Below, in pieces: positions 32,667 through 40,661 of a stretch of 43,557 bases of DNA. Position numbers and translations under genes: made by a program. Numbering within the stretch: position 1 is the stretch's first letter; every line of letters starts with the position of its first letter. The stretch is taken from NCBI GenBank assembly GCA_963204975.1, contig CAUJJC010000054.1, positions 1-43,557 on the forward strand. Reading direction: 5' to 3'. The DNA is from Verrucomicrobiota bacterium. Its GTDB lineage: Bacteria > Verrucomicrobiota > Verrucomicrobiia > Verrucomicrobiales > Verrucomicrobiaceae. Under the pieces are notes generated by a model. It saw nothing but the letters and a program-made list of their open reading frames with translations. It was not told where the DNA came from and ran no database searches.

Positions 32667-33608
32667 ATGAAAGGCTTTTCTCATCTCCTCTGCCTCGCCT
32701 CGCTCGCTGTCACAGTGGCACATGCGGGGACTGTCACCCTCACGAGTTCCGGCGGACGGCAGTTCACAGACTCCAAAGGCAAAGCATTGCCTGCGGGCTG
32801 CACCATCCGTGTGGGCACCTTCACTCTGCCCGAAGCCACACGCGATCAAACGCTGAGCACCACCACGGACCTCAACCAGCTCAAGGCTTGGTTTAAACCC
32901 CTGGCTGAAGGCATTACAGGCGCGGGCAGTGCTGTGCAGGCGGCGGGCGCGGGCACGATGCTGCGCACGAATGATTTCCCCACCTCAGGTGAGGTCTTTG
33001 GCACCGTGAGCGAGATCAACAGTGCTTACATGCCGACGGGCACCAAGCTCTACGTGTGGGTCTTCGATGCCGCTGATATTCAGCAGGCAACGCAGACCGG
33101 TATCTTCACCGCAAGCACCTGGACGGCACCTCCTGCACTTGGTGCCACGGCGATCTCGACCGGGGCCACCGTTCAAGCTTTGCAAGGCGAGACCATGGTC
33201 AATGCACTTCGCCTGGCACCCGTCGCCGCGAGCTATGGCAACTGGTCGTGGAAGAAGTTTGGCCCCGGTGCCTCAGGCGCTGGCGTGGGCTTCTCTGCTG
33301 ACACCGATGGCGATGGTTTGCAGAATCTGGCCGAGTATGCCTGGGGCCTCAATCCTTCCAGCCGGGACGCATCGCCTGCCTCCTTGGCGGGCACTGCCAA
33401 TGGCACAGGTGCCACCTTCACCTTCAAGAATCCGCGTGCGCTGCCGGATGTAGAAGTCATCGCGGAATGCTCGTCAGACCTGAAAACCTGGAGCCTCGCA
33501 GCCAGCACGGTGATTGCCACCGAAGGGGACTATGAGACCCGTCGCTGTGTCGCACCCGCAGACGCCCGCTGCTTCTTCCGGGTCCGCTTTCAATCCATCA
33601 CTCCCTAA
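32667..33608 (+). CDS. Secreted protein with calcium-type DxDxDG motif
   Basis: A 313-aa exported protein (signal peptide ending AHAG). The N-terminal about 190 residues are paralogous to the protein encoded next. Shared features are GxxIRVGTF, LKAWFKPLAE, GEVFGTVSEINSAYMPTGTKLYVWVFD and the TGIFTASTW segment. It then has DTDGDGLQNLAEYAWGLNP, a Ca2+-binding thrombospondin-type-3/EF-like motif common on PVC exported proteins. A beta-sandwich-like end follows (AECSSDLKTWSLAAS...CFFRVRF), also found at the end of the haloperoxidase protein. No PEP-CTERM tail is present. Function is unknown. Confidence 0.8.
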   Translation: MKGFSHLLCLASLAVTVAHAGTVTLTSSGGRQFTDSKGKALPAGCTIRVGTFTLPEATRDQTLSTTTDLNQLKAWFKPLAEGITGAGSAVQAAGAGTMLRTNDFPTSGEVFGTVSEINSAYMPTGTKLYVWVFDAADIQQATQTGIFTASTWTAPPALGATAISTGATVQALQGETMVNALRLAPVAASYGNWSWKKFGPGASGAGVGFSADTDGDGLQNLAEYAWGLNPSSRDASPASLAGTANGTGATFTFKNPRALPDVEVIAECSSDLKTWSLAASTVIATEGDYETRRCVAPADARCFFRVRFQSITP

Positions 33609-33628
33609 ACCTCAGCTCTCAAAAAACT

Positions 33629-34279
33629 ATGAACTCCCGCCTCTTTGTCCAAGCTCTCGTGGCACTCTGCCTCACGGCGTCGGCTGCGTTTGGAGCGACT
33701 GTCTCCATTACGGTCAGCAGCAATTTTGGCCCCTGCTATACCACCAGCACGGATCAATTGCTGACCGCAGGGTCCATCGTTCGCGTGGGATACTTCAACT
33801 GGAACGATTCCGGTGTGAGGAGCATCCTTTCCACGAGCAACGATTTCGCCACGCTTGACGCATTGTTCACGCCACTGGCCGAGTCCAAGCCCAATTCGGG
33901 CACGGTGCTGCAAACGGCTGCTCCAGGGCAGAACATGGTGATCAATGATCAGTTCGAGGCGGGGCATATTTTTGGTCAGATTGAGAATATCGAATCGACC
34001 TACCTGCCGACGACGACGGACCTAGTTCTGTGGGTGTTCAATTCCTCCACCGCTTCCGCAGCCACAGAGTGGGGCATCTTCACGACCTCGACGGGCTGGG
34101 AGTTTCCCGCAGCCAATGGATCACAGACGCTTGCGAGCATTGAGGTGGAGGAGTCCAACATCATCCGTGGCAGCTTCAATAGCGTGGACCAGCATCTCCG
34201 TCTTGCCGTCGTGCCTGAGCCCAGCGGCATCCTCCTTTTGCTGAGCTGCGCATTGGCCGTCCGTCGCCGTCGTCGCTGA
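33629..34279 (+). CDS. PEP-CTERM exported protein, paralogue of the preceding gene
   Basis: A 216-aa protein with an N-terminal signal peptide (VALCLTASAAFGA). The C-terminus VVPEPSGILLLLSCALAVRRRRR contains the PEP motif, a hydrophobic helix and a basic end, i.e. a PEP-CTERM sorting signal that an exosortase would recognise. The core matches the preceding protein: AGSIVRVGYFNWN, LDALFTPLAE, GHIFGQIENIESTYLPTTTDLVLWVFN and WGIFTTSTGW. So the two genes share a domain but have different C-terminal modules. No exosortase gene is present in the window. Confidence 0.88.
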   Translation: MNSRLFVQALVALCLTASAAFGATVSITVSSNFGPCYTTSTDQLLTAGSIVRVGYFNWNDSGVRSILSTSNDFATLDALFTPLAESKPNSGTVLQTAAPGQNMVINDQFEAGHIFGQIENIESTYLPTTTDLVLWVFNSSTASAATEWGIFTTSTGWEFPAANGSQTLASIEVEESNIIRGSFNSVDQHLRLAVVPEPSGILLLLSCALAVRRRRR

Positions 34280-34355
34280 TCTGCTTCCGTTTGTTTTTCC
34301 CCCGGCTGTTCTCGCCAGCCGCCTGGCCCGTCATCATCTCACCACTACTACGCCC

Positions 34356-37300
34356 ATGAGTTCTCTTCATGCCCGCCGCATTCTTCATTTGATCCTGCCT
34401 GCGATCCTTTGTGCAGGGGCAGCAATGGGCCAGTCTGCGGCTCGTGTGTGGAATGAGCAGTTGCTGGCGGCCATTCGGCGCAATGTGCCGAATCCACCGG
34501 CTCATGCGCGCAATCTCCATCACACGGCCGTGGCCATGTTTGATGCCTGGGCGGCCTACGATGCGACAGCCGTTGGCTACCTTTACAATGAAAAGGTTTC
34601 GCCCTTGCCGCCTGACATCGAAGCGTCCCGCCATGAAGCAATCAGCTATGCCGCCTATCGTGTTCTGCGTGCTCGATTTGCCACTGGGGCAGGTTCCGCG
34701 ACATCGCTCGCCAGCTTTGACGCTCAACTCACCACGCTTGGATACTCGACCAGCATTGCGCAGTCCCCGATCACCAATGGCACGACACCTGCCGAGGTAG
34801 GGAAACGTATGGCTCAGGCAGTGTTGAACTGGGGGGCAACCGATGGCTTCAGCAATACCTCATATCCCCAGGCTTACACCTCGGCGATCAATCCCAATCT
34901 GAACGTTCCAATGCCCGTGCTGGGGCAGAACACTGTGTTTCAATCCAATATGCCAGTGGGTTATGGCGTGCCTGCGGGCACGGACCCGAACCTCTGGCAG
35001 CCCCTGGACCTCTCGACCAGCGTCACGCAGAATGGGATTCCGATTCCTGGTGGTGCGCAGACTTTCGTGGGTGTGCAATCTCTGGCCACGGTGCCCTTCA
35101 GTCTTACTCGAACGGACCCAACGAAACCCTGGCTCGACCCGTATGGTGGCCCTTCCAAGATGAGTTACAACGGCGTCATCAGCCCCTCAGATGCCGCTTT
35201 CAAAGACAACTTCATGGACGTGGTGCGCAAGACAGCACAACTCAACGACGAGACACTGATCGACATCTCGCCTGGTGCCATGGGGGACAATCCTCTGGGT
35301 GCCGACACAGGAGACGGACGTGAATTAAACCCGGTGACTGGGCTGCCCTACACGGCCAACAACGTGAAGAAGGGGGACTACTATCGAGTGCTCGCCGAGT
35401 TCTGGGCGGATGGCCCGAATTCTGAAACTCCTCCCGGCCACTGGCATGTGCTGGCCAATCAGGTGGCTGATGATCCCGCTCTGGTGAAAAAGATCGGTGG
35501 AGTCGGTCCAGTGGTGAATGATTTGGAGTGGGATGTAAAAACCTACATGGCCCTTGCGGGTGGTGTGCATGATGCTGCCTGCGCCGCGTGGGCTCTGAAA
35601 CGCTACTACTCGGGCGTGCGTCCCATCACTGCCATTCGCTACATGTGCAGTATGGGGCAGTGCACAGATGATGGGCTTGATCCCGGAGACGATCCTGCTC
35701 TCCAGGCATCCTACGATCCCGAAGGTATTCCGTTGGAACCAGGGCTCGTGGAGGTCATCACAGCGTCCAGTTCGTCCGTGGGTGAGAGACACCACAAGAT
35801 CTGGAGCCTTGCCATTAACGGCGAAGACTTCGGCTCCAACCATGTGGGCGAGATTGTTGTCATGGGCTGGCCAGGCGAGCACCAAGCCAATCCGCCTGCT
35901 CCAGCCATCGCCACCAATCAGAGTCCTGTGCGGTGGATGTTGGGTAAGGACTGGCTGCCCTTCCAGCGCAAGACATTCAACACGCCCGCTTTCCCAGGCT
36001 ACGTCTCCGGGCACTCCACCTTCTCTCGTTCGGCGGCTGAAGTGCTGACGCTCATCACTGGATCTGCGAACTTCCCCGGCGGATTTCATGACCACACGGT
36101 GGCGGCCAATTCACTCCAGATCGATCTCGGCCCCAGCGCTCCCGTCGATCTGCAATGGACCACCTACTATGATGCGGCCGACCAAGCAGGGCAGTCCCGT
36201 CGATACGGCGGCATTCATCCTTATGAGGATGATTATCATGGTCGTGTGATCGGCTCCCAGGCGGGCATATCGGCCTACACCAAGGCGGTGAAGTATTGGA
36301 GCGGCTCCATCCTGAGCGAGGCCATCATTCCCACCGTGGCTTATCAAGCCGACGGCAGCGCGCTCATCACTTGGACCGCCACGCAGGGCAAGATGAACAA
36401 GATTCAGACGTCCACTGACTTCTCCTCATGGTCCGATGTGCATACCGGCTACGCTCGCACAACGAGCGGCAGCTATATTGTCAAGGACCCGGTCGCGGGG
36501 GCGACTTATCAAATCGTGGTCAGCGATCCTACACCAGCACGCATCTGGAACGAGCAACTGCTGGAAGCCATTCGCATGGACAAGCCGCATCCGCCTGCAC
36601 ACGCGCGCAATCTCTTCCACATTGCCACGGCGATGTATGACGCCTGGGCAGCCTACGACACCACAGCCATTGGTTACATCCATCACGAGCGCGCGACCGC
36701 TGGAGACATTGCCGCAGCCCGCAAGGAAGCTATCAGCTATGCGGCCTATCGAATGATGCGGAATCGCTTCGCTAGCTCGGTGAACGTGACGGCCATCTAC
36801 AACAGCATCAACGCCCAGATGCAGGAGCTTGGCTACAACACCAATACGACCACCACGGTGGGCACTACACCCGCTGCGCTTGGCAATCGAATTGCGGCCA
36901 AGATCATTGCCTGGGGGCTGGCGGATGGATCCAATCAACAGGGTGGTTTCAACGACACCTCTTACACCAATCCTCAGCCTGCGATGGTCGTCCTCCAGGG
37001 TGGCATCCCTCGTGGTTATGGCATTCCTGCGGGCACCGATCCCAATCTGTGGCAGCCACTGGCATTTGATGCCGCCTTCACGCAAAATGGTCTCCAGGCT
37101 GATCTCGTGCAGAAGTATGTCGGCGTCACCTGGCTGAATACGATTCCCTTCGCGCACACGCGCTCCGCTCCGAATGTGCCATGGATTGATCCCGGTCCTC
37201 CGTCCATGATCTACACGGCGGGTGGCACGCCTTCGCCTGCGGAAGCCGCGTCGGACCTCGAATACAAACAGGGCTGCCTCTACGTGCTCCAGGCCAGCGC

Positions 37301-38525
37301 CCGGTTGAATGATGAGACGGTCATCGACATGTCTCCTGCTACCTTCGGAGACAATACGCTGGGAGCTGACGATGGCGATGGCTATACGGTCAATCCATAC
37401 ACCGGACAACCTTATGCACCCAACCCGGTGAAGTTCGGGAACTACGCTCGAGTGATGGCCGAATTCTGGGCCGATGGTCCACAATCCGAAACACCTCCTG
37501 GCCACTGGCATGTGCTGGCCAATGAAGTCGCTGACAGCCCGCTCCATGTGAAGCGCATCGGCGGTGTGGGGCCGATTGTGGATGATCTCGAATGGGATGT
37601 GAAGACCTACTTCTCCCTCGCCGCCGCGACTCACGATGCTGCCTGCGCCGTGTGGGGAGTGAAGCGCTTCTATCAAGGCGTGCGCCCAATCACCGCGATT
37701 CGCTACATGGCGAGTAAGGGTCAATCCTCTGATCCAGGCCAGCTATCGTATCATCCTCAGGGGTTGATCTTGGAGCCCGGCGTGTGTGAAGTGGTCACGG
37801 GTGATACCGTCAATGGGCGTCATGCCGCAGCAGGTGCCAATGTTGGTGACATCGTGGTCTATTCATGGCCCGGTGAGCCGAACAATCCGTCCAGCGAAAC
37901 CAGTCCTGTGCGCTGGATGCGCGCGATCGACTGGCTGCCCTACCAGCGTGAAACCTTCAATACACCTGCCTTCCCTGGCTACATCTCCGGGCACAGCGGC
38001 TTCTCCCGTGCGGCTGCTGAGATCATGACGGCGATCACGGCCAATCCTTACTTCCCAGGCGGGCTCGGAACCTTCACCGCTCAGGCGAATAATTATCTCT
38101 TGTTCGAGATGGGGCCTTCTGAGACCACCACGCTCGAATGGGCGACCTACTACGATGCGGCGGACCTCGCTGGTAATTCACGCCGCTGGGGTGGCATCCA
38201 TGTTCGCGAGGATGATTACAAGTCACGCATCATCGGCGCTCAATCGGGCAAGCAGGTTTGGGAACTCGCGCAGAAGTATTTCAATGGCGAGATCATGGCT
38301 GAAGAAGTGGTGCCCGAGCAAGCCTATCAGCCAAACGGCACCGTGGTGCTCACCAGCCCGGCGCGTCGCGGTCTTTACTACCTGTGGGAATACAGCACGG
38401 ACCTCCAGAACTGGACCGCCCTGACTGCCAATGCCCAGAGCAGCGATACCTCGATCACTTACACGGACACTCCGCCTGCGGGCCAGCCGCGTTTCTATCG
38501 TGCTCGCTGGAGCGCCACGCCTTAA
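34356..38525 (+). CDS. Tandem double vanadium-dependent haloperoxidase-like protein
   Basis: A 1389-aa protein with a signal peptide (residues 1-25, AAMGQ). It consists of two copies of a PAP2/vanadium-chloroperoxidase-like domain (about 26-720 and 728-1389), each opening with ARVWNEQLL/ARIWNEQLL. Copy 1 has K415-x6-R422 (KRYYSGVRP), S551-G-H553 (GYVSGHS) and R615-x5-H621 (RRYGGIH). Copy 2 has K1103/R1110 (KRFYQGVRP), S1211-G-H1213 and R1276/H1282. This set and spacing (7 and 6) match the vanadate-binding residues of vanadium chloroperoxidase. Each copy is followed by a beta-sandwich-like segment (TSTDFSSWSD, YSTDLQNWTAL). Haloperoxidases oxidise halides with H2O2; related PAP2 proteins are phosphatases, so activity needs testing. 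The protein is last in a four-gene operon. Confidence 0.88.
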   Translation: MSSLHARRILHLILPAILCAGAAMGQSAARVWNEQLLAAIRRNVPNPPAHARNLHHTAVAMFDAWAAYDATAVGYLYNEKVSPLPPDIEASRHEAISYAAYRVLRARFATGAGSATSLASFDAQLTTLGYSTSIAQSPITNGTTPAEVGKRMAQAVLNWGATDGFSNTSYPQAYTSAINPNLNVPMPVLGQNTVFQSNMPVGYGVPAGTDPNLWQPLDLSTSVTQNGIPIPGGAQTFVGVQSLATVPFSLTRTDPTKPWLDPYGGPSKMSYNGVISPSDAAFKDNFMDVVRKTAQLNDETLIDISPGAMGDNPLGADTGDGRELNPVTGLPYTANNVKKGDYYRVLAEFWADGPNSETPPGHWHVLANQVADDPALVKKIGGVGPVVNDLEWDVKTYMALAGGVHDAACAAWALKRYYSGVRPITAIRYMCSMGQCTDDGLDPGDDPALQASYDPEGIPLEPGLVEVITASSSSVGERHHKIWSLAINGEDFGSNHVGEIVVMGWPGEHQANPPAPAIATNQSPVRWMLGKDWLPFQRKTFNTPAFPGYVSGHSTFSRSAAEVLTLITGSANFPGGFHDHTVAANSLQIDLGPSAPVDLQWTTYYDAADQAGQSRRYGGIHPYEDDYHGRVIGSQAGISAYTKAVKYWSGSILSEAIIPTVAYQADGSALITWTATQGKMNKIQTSTDFSSWSDVHTGYARTTSGSYIVKDPVAGATYQIVVSDPTPARIWNEQLLEAIRMDKPHPPAHARNLFHIATAMYDAWAAYDTTAIGYIHHERATAGDIAAARKEAISYAAYRMMRNRFASSVNVTAIYNSINAQMQELGYNTNTTTTVGTTPAALGNRIAAKIIAWGLADGSNQQGGFNDTSYTNPQPAMVVLQGGIPRGYGIPAGTDPNLWQPLAFDAAFTQNGLQADLVQKYVGVTWLNTIPFAHTRSAPNVPWIDPGPPSMIYTAGGTPSPAEAASDLEYKQGCLYVLQASARLNDETVIDMSPATFGDNTLGADDGDGYTVNPYTGQPYAPNPVKFGNYARVMAEFWADGPQSETPPGHWHVLANEVADSPLHVKRIGGVGPIVDDLEWDVKTYFSLAAATHDAACAVWGVKRFYQGVRPITAIRYMASKGQSSDPGQLSYHPQGLILEPGVCEVVTGDTVNGRHAAAGANVGDIVVYSWPGEPNNPSSETSPVRWMRAIDWLPYQRETFNTPAFPGYISGHSGFSRAAAEIMTAITANPYFPGGLGTFTAQANNYLLFEMGPSETTTLEWATYYDAADLAGNSRRWGGIHVREDDYKSRIIGAQSGKQVWELAQKYFNGEIMAEEVVPEQAYQPNGTVVLTSPARRGLYYLWEYSTDLQNWTALTANAQSSDTSITYTDTPPAGQPRFYRARWSATP

Positions 38526-38860
38526 ACCGGCGCATCCCTGACCACCTTGCCGCCGAGCGACAGGATGCGGGCCTTGCCCTTCGCGTCCTCCGCCTCGGCG
38601 ATCTGGCCGCCCTTCACATACATTTGTGAGAGCGCGGTCCAGGCGAGCAGATCATTCGGCTTCAAGGTGGTAGCCATGAGCCCGGCACCGATCGCTTCCT
38701 TGAGTTGATCCGTCTTCATCAAGGCCATGCCCAGGGAATGCCAGGCATCGAAGCACTGCGGGTCCTGGGCTACGCATTGCCGGTAGAGCGCGATGGCCTC
38801 TTCCAGCTCGCCCACCGCCACATGCCCGGAGGCTTCGTCCATCAACTCATCAATGCTCAT
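38522..38860 (-). CDS. TPR-repeat protein
   Basis: From the ATG at 38860 it encodes a 112-aa cytoplasmic protein (MSIDELMDEA...). It comprises about three tetratricopeptide repeats: VGELEEAIALYRQCVAQDP, FDAWHSLGMALMKTDQLKEAI, and LLAWTALSQMYVKGGQIAEAEDAKGKA. TPRs mediate protein-protein contacts. The longer frame from 38962 overlaps the divergent DUF971 gene and is rejected as 5' extension. Its stop shares TTAA with the haloperoxidase stop (convergent overlap). Confidence 0.8.
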   Translation of the reverse strand: MSIDELMDEASGHVAVGELEEAIALYRQCVAQDPQCFDAWHSLGMALMKTDQLKEAIGAGLMATTLKPNDLLAWTALSQMYVKGGQIAEAEDAKGKARILSLGGKVVRDAPV

Positions 38861-38915
38861 CATGGACGCGAGCAAAGCACTGGCAAACTCGCGCGCCACC
38901 GCTATCACTCGCGCG

Positions 38916-39221
38916 ATGATTTCCCCCCAACGCATAGATGCCATCGGCAATGAGATCGCCATCGCCTGGAGCGACGGCAGCGAGGACTACTATCCCATGG
39001 AACGCCTGCGCGCCTACTCGCCCAGCGCTGAGAACACGGGTGAACGCGATCTCCTGGGCAACAAGATCGGTGGCACGGACAAGACCGAGTTTCCCGGCGT
39101 TACGGTCAAAGGCTGGCGTGTGATCGGTGGCTATGCCATCCAGTTCGACTTCAGCGACGGCCACAACACCGGGCTCTTCGGCTTCGATTACTTGAAGAAG
39201 CTGGGCGAGTTGCTCGCGTGA
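38916..39221 (+). CDS. DUF971 (gamma-butyrobetaine hydroxylase-like N-terminal) protein
   Basis: From ATG 38916 it encodes a 101-aa protein beginning MISPQRIDAIGNEIAIAWSDGSEDYYPMERLR. It is followed by the family-typical GGYAIQFDFSDGHNTGLFGFDYLKKL. DUF971 domains occur as stand-alone small proteins in bacteria and at the N-terminus of gamma-butyrobetaine hydroxylases, where they bind zinc; the metal-binding cysteines are not visible here. The longer 142-aa frame includes antisense DNA of the neighbouring TPR gene. The TPR and DUF971 genes are divergent, 55 bases apart. Confidence 0.85.
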   Translation: MISPQRIDAIGNEIAIAWSDGSEDYYPMERLRAYSPSAENTGERDLLGNKIGGTDKTEFPGVTVKGWRVIGGYAIQFDFSDGHNTGLFGFDYLKKLGELLA

Positions 39222-39989
39222 TCACTTCATCCGCAGCAGCCGCCTCAGGTTGCCGCCGAAAATGAGGTGCTTTTGTTCCTCGGTGATCTCGGCTCCATGC
39301 ACCTTGGCGAGTTGAGTGGCAAAGCTGCGGCCTCCGGCGTCGGAGCCATAGATCACACGTTCGGCCCCGAGTTCGCGCACGGCCATCTCGGTGTAGCCGG
39401 CGGTGGGCTCGCTGCCAGCGAGGTCGGCGTAGAGGTTGGGGCAGTCCTTGATCGCACGGATGCCGAGTTCCCAGTCACCGCCCGTGTGCCCACAGATCAG
39501 CGGCACCTCGGGGAAACGTTTGGCGACTTCCACCAGATCGTCCGGTGTGGATTCGCCTGCGTAGTTACCATTCACCTTGAACCAAGTGTGCTGAAAAATC
39601 AGCGCCTTCAGTTCGGCGGCGCGTCGGATGATCGGATCGATTTCTTCGGTGGAGCAACGTCGAGCCACCCAGAGCTTCACGCCCACCATGGGGCCGTTGG
39701 CCACGCAGCGATCCAGTTCAGCGAGGCTTTCCTGCACATGTTTTGTGCTGAGATACACGAACCCAATCAAGCGATCTGGATGCGCCTTGAGAGCGCGGAG
39801 CACTTCATCGTTTTGCTTGCGGAGGTCTGCTGGTTCGGGGTCTTGCGACCACTTCATGCCCATGTAAATGCAGAGCTTCTCCATCTGCATCCGGTCCGCG
39901 TATCGAAGCAGTTGAGAGGCGCGCTCCTCAGGGGTCAATCCGGGCACGCCGGAAAGGTGAACGTGGAGATCCCAGATGCGGTAGTTCAT
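39222..39989 (-). CDS. Amidohydrolase-superfamily (TIM-barrel) metal hydrolase
   Basis: A 255-aa cytoplasmic protein. N-terminal WDLHVHLSG (HxH at His9 and His11), later FQHTWF, LICGHTGGDWE and VIYGSDAGGR provide the His, His and Asp metal ligands of the amidohydrolase_2 subgroup. The substrate is unknown; members include decarboxylases and lactonases. Its stop abuts the DUF971 stop convergently, and its start codon overlaps the upstream hypothetical secreted gene stop (4 bases, TCAT), suggesting translational coupling of these two. Confidence 0.85.
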   Translation of the reverse strand: MNYRIWDLHVHLSGVPGLTPEERASQLLRYADRMQMEKLCIYMGMKWSQDPEPADLRKQNDEVLRALKAHPDRLIGFVYLSTKHVQESLAELDRCVANGPMVGVKLWVARRCSTEEIDPIIRRAAELKALIFQHTWFKVNGNYAGESTPDDLVEVAKRFPEVPLICGHTGGDWELGIRAIKDCPNLYADLAGSEPTAGYTEMAVRELGAERVIYGSDAGGRSFATQLAKVHGAEITEEQKHLIFGGNLRRLLRMK

Positions 39990-40567
39990 GATTCGAAGCG
40001 CACGGTGATTTCGACCACAAGCGGATGCGCGGCCCGCAGGGCGGCACTGGAGGAGGGGACCTTCTTATCGCCCACAATCTCCAGGCTGTAGTTTTCTTCT
40101 GTCGGCGAGAAGCGCACGGTCAGCCCCGTGCCGAGAGTGCCATCGTCGAAGAAGGCGTAACCGCCGTAGTCCCAGTCGAAGCCGCTCAGGGTGAAGGGCT
40201 TGCCATTGATCTTCTCCACCTCCTCGATGCCCAGCCCCAGGCACAGGCCATTGTCGAGCTTCCAGTTTTTGCCCAGCAGGCTCACTTCCGAGATGCGCTT
40301 GTTCACGGCATCGGGCACCCAGATCACTTCCAGTTCGCGGCCCTCCGCCACCTTGATCCGTGCTCCGTCCACCGTCTCGCCCTCAGCGGCGGGCAGCTTG
40401 CCATCCTTCACCTTGTCCCGGCCGAACAAGGCCTGAAGCGTCGAGAGGGAAGAGTAGGCGGTGATGGGTCCCAAGCGCTTGCCGGGCTCCACCTTCCATG
40501 GCTCCTGAGCGCACACGACGCTCAGCGGGAGAAGTAAACTGGCGATGAGGAAGGTTCGAAGGGACAT
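39986..40567 (-). CDS. Secreted protein of unknown function
   Basis: A 193-aa protein with a signal peptide (LIASLLLPLSVVCAQ). The mature part (GKRLGPITAYSSLSTLQALFGRDKVKDGKLPAAEGETVDGARI) resembles small exported proteins that precede enzymes in PVC bacteria. Glycine- and aromatic-rich segments (SGFDWDYGGYAFFDDG) suggest a beta-rich fold. It overlaps the amidohydrolase gene by 4 bases and is therefore likely to be co-translated with it. No catalytic motif was recognised. Confidence 0.75.
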   Translation of the reverse strand: MSLRTFLIASLLLPLSVVCAQEPWKVEPGKRLGPITAYSSLSTLQALFGRDKVKDGKLPAAEGETVDGARIKVAEGRELEVIWVPDAVNKRISEVSLLGKNWKLDNGLCLGLGIEEVEKINGKPFTLSGFDWDYGGYAFFDDGTLGTGLTVRFSPTEENYSLEIVGDKKVPSSSAALRAAHPLVVEITVRFES

Positions 40568-40661
40568 GAGAGGACGAGGGTCGAGTGAAGATCAGACGCA
40601 GTGGCGAGGTGATCTTTTGCATCAGAGCGAGAGTCGCCGTGCGCGGTTCGTTGTGTGCCGA

